A stretch of DNA of 57,242 nt from Kineococcus rubinsiae (GTDB taxonomy: Bacteria > Actinomycetota > Actinomycetes > Actinomycetales > Kineococcaceae). Made by a program: the position numbers and the translations under genes. This document shows positions 49,631 through 57,242 of the stretch, piece after piece. The notes below the pieces were generated by a model. That model had not been told where the DNA came from. It made no database searches and saw only the letters and a list, made by a program, of their open reading frames with translations. Within the stretch, counting starts at the first letter, position 1. Each line of letters starts with the position of its first letter. Where the stretch lies: contig NZ_VWPY01000029.1 of NCBI RefSeq assembly GCF_011839805.1, forward strand, positions 1-57,242. Direction: 5' to 3'.

Positions 49631-49858
49631 GTGACCACAGCACTCGCCAACGACCCCATGACTGCCGAGGACCGCTGCGACCGCTGCGGAGCCCAGGCCT
49701 ACCTGCGGGTGACGCTCCCCTCGGGCGGCGAGCTCTTGTTCTGCGGCCACCACGGCCGCGAGCACAAGAACGCCCTGCGTGAGGTCGCCCGCGACATCCA
49801 CGACGAGACCCGCAAGCTGGAAGCCGCAGCCACCACGTCGTCCTCCGACGCGCGCTGA
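49631..49858 (+). CDS. DUF7455 family small zinc-binding protein
   Basis: A 75-residue protein with CDRCG (Cys16, Cys19) and FCGHHGREH (Cys38, His40, His41), which together can bind one zinc ion. This pattern and length match DUF7455, a small actinobacterial family often found next to the second topoisomerase B and the principal sigma factor. The function is unknown. It begins with GTG preceded by GAAGGAG and is divergent from topoisomerase B. A long hairpin follows 29 bases after its stop. Confidence 0.85.
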   Translation: MTTALANDPMTAEDRCDRCGAQAYLRVTLPSGGELLFCGHHGREHKNALREVARDIHDETRKLEAAATTSSSDAR

Positions 49859-49887
49859 CGTCGTCCACCGCACGCGCACGTCCTGCG

Positions 49888-49924
49888 AGAGCCCGGTGAC
49901 ACCCCTTGGGTGACGCCGGGCTCT
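49888..49924 (+). promoter_or_regulatory. Extended hairpin enclosing the DUF456 start codon
   Basis: AGAGCCCGG and CCGGGCTCT form the base (9 bp) and CACCC and GGGTG form the top (5 bp) around the loop CTT, with only a three-by-three partly paired internal segment between them. The TTG start of the DUF456 gene begins in the loop. It may work as an attenuator for DUF7455 transcripts and as a translational control of DUF456. Confidence 0.55.
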
Positions 49925-50445
49925 TCGTCGTCGCCCTGGCCGTCGCCGTCGGCCTCGTGGGGATCGTCGTCCCGGTCCTGCCGGGCACCGTCCTCATCGC
50001 CGTCGCCACCGCGGCCTGGGCCTTCTCCACGGGCGGCGTCGCCTGGGCGGTCTTCGCCGCCATCACCGTCGTCCTCGCGGCGGGTCAGGTGACCATGTAC
50101 CTCGTCCCCGGCCGCCGCATGACCCGCGCCGGCATCCGCCGCACGACCCTGCTGCTCGGCGCCGTCCTCGGCGTCGTCGGCTTCTTCGTCGTCCCGGTCG
50201 TCGGCGCCCCGCTCGGCTTCGTGCTCGGCGTCTTCCTCGCGGAGCTCGTGCAGGCCGGCCGGACCCCGCCCAGCGTCGCCGCCGCTCCCGCCGACGGGTC
50301 CACCGCCCCCCGCACTCCCGCCCGGCGCGCCTGGTCCTCGACCGTCGTCGCCCTCACGTCCGTCGGCCTCGGGGTGCTCATCGAGGGCGGCGCCGCCGTC
50401 CTCGCCTCGGGGACCTGGGTCGTCGCCGCGCTCGCGCTGCGCTGA
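49906..50445 (+). CDS. DUF456 family membrane protein
   Basis: A 179-residue membrane protein with four to five hydrophobic segments. GIVVPVLPGTVLI and GAPLGFVLGVFLAEL carry the Gly- and Pro-containing signature of DUF456, whose function is unknown. The only start that keeps the first membrane segment intact is the TTG at 49906; the next in-frame GTG at 49957 would remove it. No clear Shine-Dalgarno precedes the TTG, and it lies in a hairpin loop. The stop codon lies in the first unit of a tandem repeat. Confidence 0.8.
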   Translation: MGDAGLFVVALAVAVGLVGIVVPVLPGTVLIAVATAAWAFSTGGVAWAVFAAITVVLAAGQVTMYLVPGRRMTRAGIRRTTLLLGAVLGVVGFFVVPVVGAPLGFVLGVFLAELVQAGRTPPSVAAAPADGSTAPRTPARRAWSSTVVALTSVGLGVLIEGGAAVLASGTWVVAALALR

Positions 50446-50491
50446 CCCCGCTGCGCTGACGCGCAGCGCTGACCCTGCTGCGCTGACCCTG
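50437..50491. repeat. Four 13-14 bp tandem repeats across the DUF456 stop
   Basis: Units close to CTGCGCTGACCCTG at 50437-50450, 50451-50463, 50464-50477 and 50478-50491. The first contains the last codons and the TGA of DUF456, and each unit repeats an in-register or shifted CTGA. It may have expanded by slippage from the 3' end of the gene. Confidence 0.7.
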
Positions 50492-50524
50492 TTCCCGGGC
50501 CGGGTCCTCCCGACCGGGCGGGCC

Positions 50525-50548
50525 GGGACCGGGGTCGACCCTGGTCCC
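50525..50548. terminator. Bidirectional terminator between DUF456 and aldehyde dehydrogenase
   Basis: A 24-base palindrome of GGGACC, GGGTCGACCC and GGTCCC with one mismatched pair, located between two converging genes. Confidence 0.6.
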
Positions 50549-50564
50549 GGTCCCGACCTCACCC

Positions 50565-52064
50565 TCAGCCGGCGGCGCCCTCCTGCTCGGTCTCGTCCGC
50601 CGCGTGGGCGATCGAGCGGGTGTCCTGGAAGGCCCGGACACCCTCGATGCCCTGCTCCCGGCCCATGCCCGAGCTCTTCATCCCGCCGAAGGGCGCCCGC
50701 AGGTCCAGGCGCGTCGCACCGTGGTCGTTGACCCAGACGTAGCCGCACTGCAGCTGCGACCCGAGCCGGGTGGCCTCGTCGGCGTCCGCGGTCCAGACCG
50801 AGGCGCACAGCCCCGCCCACGTGTCGTTGGACAGCCGCACCGCCTCGGCGTCCTCGTCGTAGGGGATGACGGGGATCACGGGGCCGAACTGCTCCTCGGT
50901 GACCAGGCGCAGCGAGTGGTCCGGGTCGACCACGACGGCCGGGCGCAGGAAGTTGCCGTCGGCGAGCTCGCCGCCGGGGAGCTCCCCGAACTCCAGCACC
51001 GTCGCGCCGGAGGCCTTGGCCTCGGCCACCAGCTCGGCGACGAAGGCCTTCTGGGCGGGCTGGTGCAGCGGGCCCATGGTCGTGCCCTCGTCCAGGCCGT
51101 GGCCGAGGACCACCCCCTCCAGCCGGGCGCTCAGCCCCGCGACGACCTCGTCCAGGCGCGAGCGGTGCACGTACAGCCGCTTGGCGTTCATGCAGATCTG
51201 GCCGGTGGTGTCGTAGACCGCGGCGTACAGCCGGTCCAGGTGCTCGTCGTCCAGCACGGCGTCCGCGCGGATGATCGCCGGGTCGTTGCCCCCCAGCTCG
51301 AGGGTGACGCGCGTGAGGCTGCGCGAGGCCATCTCCATGATCTTCTTGCCGCCGTTCACGCTGCCCGTGAAGCACACCTTGGCGACGTCGGCGTTGTCGA
51401 TGAGACCGGCCATCTCGGCGTCGCGGCCGGTGACCACGTTGAGCACGCCCGGCGGCAGCTTCTCCGCGACCCGCTGCACCAGCCGGGTGGTCGCCAGGGG
51501 CGTCGAGGGCGGCGGCTTCACGATCGCGGTGTTGCCGGCCAGCAGCGCGTGCGGCAGCGAGGCGGCGAGGATCGCGATGGGCCAGTTGAACGGCACGATC
51601 ACCGTCACCACGCCGATGGGCTGGTGGGCCACCGTGGTGCGGACCGGGATGCCCGGCGCCGGCGGCAGCACCGTCGTCGCCTCGACCTCGTCCGCGAGGG
51701 AGAGGGCGAGGTGCCAGCGGATCTCGAAGACCAGCGCGTCGACCCACGACTCGTGGCGCACCTTGCCGTTCTCCAGCGACAGGACGCGGGCGTCCTCGTC
51801 CCGCTCGTCGGCCAGGCCCTCGACCGCGGCCGCCATCTGCTGCGCGCGCTCGGCCGCCGACAGCGCCGACCACGCGGGGAACGCCGCGCGCGCCGCCGCG
51901 ACGGCGTCCGCGACGTCCGCCTGCGAGGCCGCCGCCGCGTGGCCCACGACGACGCCCGGGCGCGCCGGGTCGACGACGTCGAGCACGTCGTCGGTGGTGC
52001 GCGCCTGCCCGCCGATGTAGAGCCCCGTCGTCACCGGGGCGGTCGTGCTCAGAGTTCCCGTCAT
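50565..52064 (-). CDS. Aldehyde dehydrogenase family protein
   Basis: A 499-residue NAD(P)+-dependent aldehyde dehydrogenase. The general base Glu256 is in TLELGGNDP, the nucleophile Cys291 is in GQICMNAKR, and the cofactor blocks PFNWPIAI and FTGSVNGGKKI are present. The substrate is not evident; the sequence resembles the broad group of non-acylating aldehyde dehydrogenases. I chose the ATG at 52064, which has GAGGTG nine bases upstream; an in-frame GTG at 52076 is the alternative. It is on the same strand as the stress protein and MFS genes but 101 bases downstream of them. Confidence 0.92.
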   Translation of the reverse strand: MTGTLSTTAPVTTGLYIGGQARTTDDVLDVVDPARPGVVVGHAAAASQADVADAVAAARAAFPAWSALSAAERAQQMAAAVEGLADERDEDARVLSLENGKVRHESWVDALVFEIRWHLALSLADEVEATTVLPPAPGIPVRTTVAHQPIGVVTVIVPFNWPIAILAASLPHALLAGNTAIVKPPPSTPLATTRLVQRVAEKLPPGVLNVVTGRDAEMAGLIDNADVAKVCFTGSVNGGKKIMEMASRSLTRVTLELGGNDPAIIRADAVLDDEHLDRLYAAVYDTTGQICMNAKRLYVHRSRLDEVVAGLSARLEGVVLGHGLDEGTTMGPLHQPAQKAFVAELVAEAKASGATVLEFGELPGGELADGNFLRPAVVVDPDHSLRLVTEEQFGPVIPVIPYDEDAEAVRLSNDTWAGLCASVWTADADEATRLGSQLQCGYVWVNDHGATRLDLRAPFGGMKSSGMGREQGIEGVRAFQDTRSIAHAADETEQEGAAG

Positions 52065-52165
52065 GCGGATCGTCACCTCGTCGTGTTGTCCGTCGCCAGT
52101 TCAGCGCTCAACCATAGATCGCCGGTGGGCGGACGGGACGAGGAACGGCAGACCGGGTCGTGCGG

Positions 52166-52765
52166 TCAGTCGCCGTCGGGGCGCAACCGCGGCGGGAGCC
52201 CGGGGCGGCCCGCGCTCGCGGCGGCCGCGGCGGCCGCCCGCCCGAGGCGCTGGGTCGCGCGGCGGGCCTTCGACAGGCCCTCCTCCACGGGCGGCGGCAT
52301 GACGACGACCGGACAGGCCGAGGCGAAGACCAGCTGCGGCGCGAGCAGCTTGGCGCCCGGCGTGGACAGCTTCGAGGACCGCGGGGAGTCCAGGACGAGG
52401 ACCGTGGCCCCCTGCGACTGCCGCAGCAGCACCGCGCGCGGCGCTCCCTGCACCGCCACGCACTCGACCGCGTGCTCGGGCCCCAGCGCTTCCTCGACCA
52501 CGCTGCGCACCCGCTCCTCCGCCACGCGCTGCGGGTCCTCCGGCGCCGTCGTCGGGACCGCGGGCGGGCGGCCGCTGGACACGCCGGGCGCGCGCGGCGG
52601 GCGCCACGCGAGGACCGCGCGCACGTGGCCCCCGCGGTGCGCGGCCTCCTCCACCGCCCACCGCAGCGCGGTGGGCGAACCCGTCCGGGCGCTGACCCCG
52701 ACGACCACCAGCGGCCGGGCCGCCACCGCGTCCGCCTCGTCGCCCGCGCCGGGCTCGACGCTCAC
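52166..52765 (-). CDS. Universal stress protein family protein
   Basis: A 199-residue single-domain Usp-fold protein: VVVGVSARTGSPTALRWAVEEA forms the first strand and helix (in parts), HVRAVLAWR the second, and FASACPVVVMPPP the last strand. The ATP-binding GxxGx9GS/T motif of UspFG-type proteins is not conserved here (the region reads VLVLDSPRSSKLST), so it probably does not bind ATP. A 35-residue Ala/Arg-rich tail follows. The GTG start overlaps the stop of the MFS gene (GTGA), so it is co-translated and may modulate the transporter. Confidence 0.82.
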   Translation of the reverse strand: MSVEPGAGDEADAVAARPLVVVGVSARTGSPTALRWAVEEAAHRGGHVRAVLAWRPPRAPGVSSGRPPAVPTTAPEDPQRVAEERVRSVVEEALGPEHAVECVAVQGAPRAVLLRQSQGATVLVLDSPRSSKLSTPGAKLLAPQLVFASACPVVVMPPPVEEGLSKARRATQRLGRAAAAAAASAGRPGLPPRLRPDGD

Positions 52766-54279
52766 GACGACTCCCCGGGCGTGATGCCGCCGGCGGGCAC
52801 CTTCGCCGCCGACAGGGGGGTCGCGATGTCCTCCAGCGACTTGCGCTCGGCGTCCACGCCGATGACCCGGGCGATGATCCCCCCGGCCATCATCATGACC
52901 GCGCCGAAGATGTAGCCCCACATCAGCGGGCCCGTCGGCGGCGGGGTCGCGAGCTTCGCGAGCTCGTCCGGGTCCCCGATGAGCTTGCCGAAGATGAACG
53001 GCGCGAGGACACCGCCGACCCCCTGCGAGATGGCGAAGAAGTACGAGATCGCCTGCCCGCGCAGCTCCAGCGGGAAGATCTCGCTGACCGTGAGGTAGGC
53101 CGCCGAGGCCCCCGCGGAGGCGAAGAAGAAGATGACGCACCAGAGGATCGTCTGCGTGACCGCGCTGAGGACCTGGGCGTTGAAGAGGAACGCCGTGATC
53201 AGCAGCAGGAAGCCCGAACCGCCGTAGGTCGCGAAGATCATCTTGCGCCGCCCGACCGCGTCGAACAGCGGGCCCAGGACCAGCGGCCCCAGCAGGTTGC
53301 CGAAGGCGAAGGGGATGAAGTACCAGGGGATGCTGCCCTGGTCGATGCCGTAGAACGTCGACAGCACGAGGGCGTACGTGAAGAAGATGGCGTTGTAGAG
53401 GAACGACTGGGTCACCATCATCGTGAAGCCCAGGAAGGACCGCTTCGGGTAGGTGCCGAAGAAGACCTTCGTCAGCTGGCGGAACCCCAGCGGCGGCACC
53501 TCCTTGATCTCCAGCGCCTTGCTGTCCGGCACCGGCTCGAGGTGGGCGCCGGAGTGCCGGACCCGCTCCTCGATCTCGTCGATCGTCCGTTCCGCCTCCT
53601 CGGCGTGGCCGTGGGTGACGAGCCACCGCGGGCTCTCGGGGATGTGGCGGCGCAGGAAGATGACGACGAGGCCCAGCAGCGGCCCGATGAAGAAACCGAT
53701 CCGCCAGCCCCACTCGACCGGCACCGACTCCGAGTACAGGTAGAGCCCCGCGAGGTTGCCGATGAGCGCGCCACCCCAGTAGGTGCCGTTGACGGCGATG
53801 TCCACGCGCCCCCGGTAGTGGGAGGGGATGAGCTCGTCGATCGCGGAGTTGATGGCGGTGTACTCCCCGCCGATGCCCGTGCCGGCGATGAAGCGGAAGA
53901 TCGCCAGCGACCAGAAGTCCCAGGCGAGCCCGCCCAGGCCGCTGCCGATCAGGTAGATGAGCAGGGTGAGGATGAACAGCTTCTTGCGGCCCACCTTGTC
54001 CGTCATGCGCCCGAAGAACAGGGCTCCCACGACCTGGCCCGCGAGGTAGAACGAGGCCAGGGCGCCGACCTCCCCCGTGCTCAGGCCCAGCCCGCCCTCG
54101 TGCTGCAGGGCGGGGCCGTTGAGGGAGACGATCTGGATCTCCAGGCCGTCGAGGATCCAGGAGACCCCCAGGCCGACGACGACCAGCCAGTGGAACTGCG
54201 TCCACGGCAGGCGGTCGATGCGGGAGGGGACGGTGCTGCGCACGCTCACCGGTGCGGGCGGACCCGACGTCGTGCTCAC
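52762..54279 (-). CDS. MFS transporter, sugar porter/metabolite-H+ symporter type
   Basis: A 505-residue 12-TM transporter of the major facilitator superfamily. The signature loops GRMTDKVGRKKLF after TM2, PESPRWL after TM6 and GPLFDAVGRRKMIF after TM8 are clear, and the FRFIAGTGIGGEY stretch in TM4 is typical of the sugar porter and aromatic/dicarboxylate symporter groups. The substrate is not determined. The gene leads a two-gene unit with the stress protein and has a GGTGGT-CT-ACCACC palindrome 107 bases upstream. It is followed by the aldehyde dehydrogenase, which may act on the imported compound. Confidence 0.88.
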   Translation of the reverse strand: MSTTSGPPAPVSVRSTVPSRIDRLPWTQFHWLVVVGLGVSWILDGLEIQIVSLNGPALQHEGGLGLSTGEVGALASFYLAGQVVGALFFGRMTDKVGRKKLFILTLLIYLIGSGLGGLAWDFWSLAIFRFIAGTGIGGEYTAINSAIDELIPSHYRGRVDIAVNGTYWGGALIGNLAGLYLYSESVPVEWGWRIGFFIGPLLGLVVIFLRRHIPESPRWLVTHGHAEEAERTIDEIEERVRHSGAHLEPVPDSKALEIKEVPPLGFRQLTKVFFGTYPKRSFLGFTMMVTQSFLYNAIFFTYALVLSTFYGIDQGSIPWYFIPFAFGNLLGPLVLGPLFDAVGRRKMIFATYGGSGFLLLITAFLFNAQVLSAVTQTILWCVIFFFASAGASAAYLTVSEIFPLELRGQAISYFFAISQGVGGVLAPFIFGKLIGDPDELAKLATPPPTGPLMWGYIFGAVMMMAGGIIARVIGVDAERKSLEDIATPLSAAKVPAGGITPGESS

Positions 54280-54385
54280 GAGCCCACCTCCGCCCGGGAC
54301 GTGCGGGACTGCTGGGCGGTCTCAGACCTCGTGCGTGGCATCGGTGCTCCGTCGACGGTGCGTCCGGCTCCCCCGGCTCTGCTCC

Positions 54386-54399
54386 GGTGGTCTACCACC
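54386..54399. promoter_or_regulatory. Candidate operator upstream of the MFS gene
   Basis: GGTGGT and ACCACC are perfect 6-base arms around CT in the 304-base gap between the sigma factor and the MFS gene. The regulator is unknown. Confidence 0.4.
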
Positions 54400-54524
54400 G
54401 CGCGGAGGCCGCTGCGACCCGGAGGACCCCGTTGCCGTGCAGGCGAAGACGCGGCGACCGGCACGTGGGACGGGACGGGGCCGACGGGTGTGGTCACCGC
54501 CGGCAGGGCTAGGCGCCCGGACGC

Positions 54525-54560
54525 ACGACGGCCCGGCTGGAGTCCCAGCCGGGCCGTCGT
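54525..54560 (-). terminator. Strong intrinsic terminator after the sigma factor gene
   Basis: ACGACGGCCCGGCTGG and CCAGCCGGGCCGTCGT form a perfect 16-bp stem with loop AGTC, 23 bases beyond the stop of the minus-strand sigma gene. No U-tract follows, as is common in actinobacteria. The remaining gap to 54280 holds no gene that I can see. Confidence 0.9.
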
Positions 54561-54583
54561 GGTGTCCGCGTCGTCGCGGAGGG

Positions 54584-56083
<1,500 letters not shown>

Positions 56084-56222
56084 GGACTGCCTTTCGTCGA
56101 GGGGCGGAACGAGGCTGCGAGGGCAGCAGCCGACAAGGTCAACACCGGCGGACTCGAGTGCATGCCCGCTGAGGACGACGAACGACCATTCTGGCACGCC
56201 GGAGCCGTCTTCGGTGCCGCCA

Positions 56223-56247
56223 CCGCCCCGGAAGGACCCCGGGGCGG
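56223..56247 (-). terminator. Hairpin in the gap between stress protein and sigma factor genes
   Basis: CCGCCCCGG and CCGGGGCGG form a perfect 9-bp stem with loop AAGGACC, 140 bases upstream of the sigma gene start. It can stop read-through from the stress protein gene. Confidence 0.55.
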
Positions 56248-56337
56248 CGCTCCGGAGCCTCCGCGCAGCGTGCGCGCGGGAGCCCTGGACCCTCCCGGCA
56301 ACGCTCCGGGACCGCCGGTCAGTCCCGACCGCCCGGA

Positions 56338-56363
56338 CCGGGCCGGGCGACCCGCCGGCCCGG
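56338..56363 (-). terminator. Hairpin immediately after the stress protein gene
   Basis: CCGGGCCGGGCG and CGCCGGCCCGG pair with one bulged base, ending 10 bases after the stop of the minus-strand stress protein gene. With the hairpin at 56223 it makes a tandem terminator. Confidence 0.5.
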
Positions 56364-56373
56364 GCCCGCCCGC

Positions 56374-56775
56374 TCAGTCCTCGGGCTTGACCGCGAGCAC
56401 CGGGCAGGGTGCGTCGAGCAGGATCCGCTGGGCGCTCGCGCCGAGGATGAGCTTGCCCACGGGCGTGCGGCGGCGGAGCCCGATGACGATGAGGGACGCC
56501 TGCGTCTCCTCGGCCGCCGTGATCAGGTCCTCGGCCGGGTCCTCGGAGTCGGGGACCTCGCGGAGCTCGTGCCCCAGGCCGGCGGCGGAGAGCTGCTCGC
56601 GCACGGAGTCGTGGACCGCCTCGAGGAGCTTGCCCTCGTCGGCGTCGACCTCCTTGCCGAAGCGGCGGCTGTGCACCACGACGAGCTTCACGCCCAGGCG
56701 GACGGCCGCGGCTCCCGCCGACTGCAGGGCCGAGCGACCCTCGGGATTGGCCACGTACCCGACGACGATTCCCAT
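56374..56775 (-). CDS. Universal stress protein (UspA-like)
   Basis: A 133-residue single-domain Usp protein, [17 protein letters not shown] at the N-terminus. The segment [21 protein letters not shown] keeps the ATP-binding Gly pattern (Gly...Gly, then GAS), so it is likely an ATP-binding member, unlike the 52166 protein. The function is to support survival under stress; the partner is unknown. The ATG start is supported by GGAGG. It sits 290 bases upstream of sigA on the same strand, with two hairpins between, so it is probably transcribed separately. Confidence 0.85.
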   Translation of the reverse strand: MGIVVGYVANPEGRSALQSAGAAAVRLGVKLVVVHSRRFGKEVDADEGKLLEAVHDSVREQLSAAGLGHELREVPDSEDPAEDLITAAEETQASLIVIGLRRRTPVGKLILGASAQRILLDAPCPVLAVKPED

Positions 56776-56913
56776 TCCACGTCCTCCCCGGAGCGGCACT
56801 CGGCGACGACCTGCCACCGACGAGGCCGTCGTCGCTCGCACGAGGACGGCGCCAGCCGCGGCGACCGTACTAGACGCGGGACCGCACCTCACCCGGACAC
56901 CTCACCGGGCACC

Positions 56914-57242
56914 TCACCCCGGTGTCCCGCCCGCACGCGTCCCCGGCCGGTCCGGGCCGGACCCGGCGGGCGCCGGTGCCGCGGCCTGCTGCCAGGCCGG
57001 CGGCAGGCCGTGCTGCAGGGCCCGACCCACGAGGGAGGCGAGCCCCTGGCCCGGGTCGCGGCGCAGCGCCTCGACGGCGCACGCCCCGGCCCGCACGCCG
57101 TCCCCCGCCGACCACCACGTCCACGCGGCGACCGCGAGCGCGGCCGCCGTCGGGTCGACGGCCGCGGCCGCCGGGACGTCCTGGTCCCCCGCGCCGGCCG
57201 CCGCGGGCGTGCCGTGGCGGGCGAGGTCGACCGCCAGCCGCG
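56914..57242 (-). CDS. DUF4192 domain protein, C-terminal part (5' end outside window)
   Basis: The frame is open from the window edge and ends in TGA at 56914-56916, giving the last 109 residues. A helical repeat-like part, AAALAVAAWTWWSAGDGVRAG then AVEALRRDPGQGLASLVGRAL, and the end LPPAW match the C-terminus of DUF4192 proteins, a family that often lies near the principal sigma factor gene in actinobacteria. A Pro/Gly/Ala-rich tail follows. The family function is unknown. The identification rests on pattern memory and needs the missing N-terminus. Confidence 0.65.
   Translation of the reverse strand, partial: RLAVDLARHGTPAAAGAGDQDVPAAAAVDPTAAALAVAAWTWWSAGDGVRAGACAVEALRRDPGQGLASLVGRALQHGLPPAWQQAAAPAPAGSGPDRPGTRAGGTPG

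Overview
The window is about 57 kb of very GC-rich DNA. It has frequent GTG starts, many 4-base GTGA stop/start overlaps, and gene families found almost only in Actinobacteria (DUF3159, DUF3710, DUF3093, DUF4193, DUF5998, SepH, a HrdB/SigA-type sigma factor with an Ala/Lys-rich N-terminus, and a [2Fe-2S] ferrochelatase). Gene content and style suggest a Kineococcus-like member of the Kineosporiales. The genus is inference; the phylum is well supported. I saw no rRNA, tRNA, CRISPR array, insertion sequence or prophage.

Layout. (1) 1-3134: the 3' end of an HNH/DUF222 gene, then a GNAT acetyltransferase and YbaK-type deacylase pair facing a PHP phosphatase and a VOC protein. (2) 3131-13068: a conserved core block in the order RNA methyltransferase, KimA/APC-type permease, two TrkA-like K+ regulators, DUF3159, OB-fold, DUF3710, dUTPase, DUF3093, DUF4193, a small hypothetical, inositol phosphatase. 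As I recall it, this is nearly collinear with Rv2689c-Rv2701c of M. tuberculosis. (3) 13065-26614: more core genes in a Streptomyces-like neighbourhood: ferrochelatase, SepH, a GAF/PP2C phosphatase, a YrdC/Sua5 protein, a phosphodiesterase, DUF5998, a type II protein acyltransferase (GNAT plus acyl-CoA synthetase), a nitroreductase and topoisomerase subunit A. (4) 26623-47072: about 20 kb of accessory genes between the two topoisomerase subunits. These include a LexA-box-controlled DUF222/HNH gene, a TetR/SDR pair with a three-site operator array, a LysR-controlled cluster (HisD-like dehydrogenase, APC permease, nitrilase-family hydrolase), a DUF2231-Rieske fusion, an ATP-dependent DNA ligase, a disulfide-reductase-like flavoprotein facing an M20 amidohydrolase/AbgT transporter pair, and a carboxylesterase. 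(5) 47271-57242: topoisomerase subunit B, DUF7455, DUF456, aldehyde dehydrogenase, an MFS transporter with a universal stress protein, the principal sigma factor, a second universal stress protein and a partial DUF4192 gene.

How the genes fit together. The KimA-like permease and the facing TrkA-like pair form a likely potassium homeostasis module. The topoisomerase A and B genes, split by the accessory region, should encode one type II enzyme. The accessory region looks like a set of small, separately regulated catabolic modules (regulator, enzyme, transporter). The best candidate for an undescribed system is the LysR/HisD-like/APC/nitrilase cluster, whose substrate cannot be read from the sequence. 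The clearest regulatory signals are an exact actinobacterial SOS box, the GGGAC-N4-GTCCC operator triplet, several perfect terminators at convergent gene ends, and two unusual translation-start arrangements (a start codon in a hairpin loop, and a chain of 6-codon mini-ORFs).
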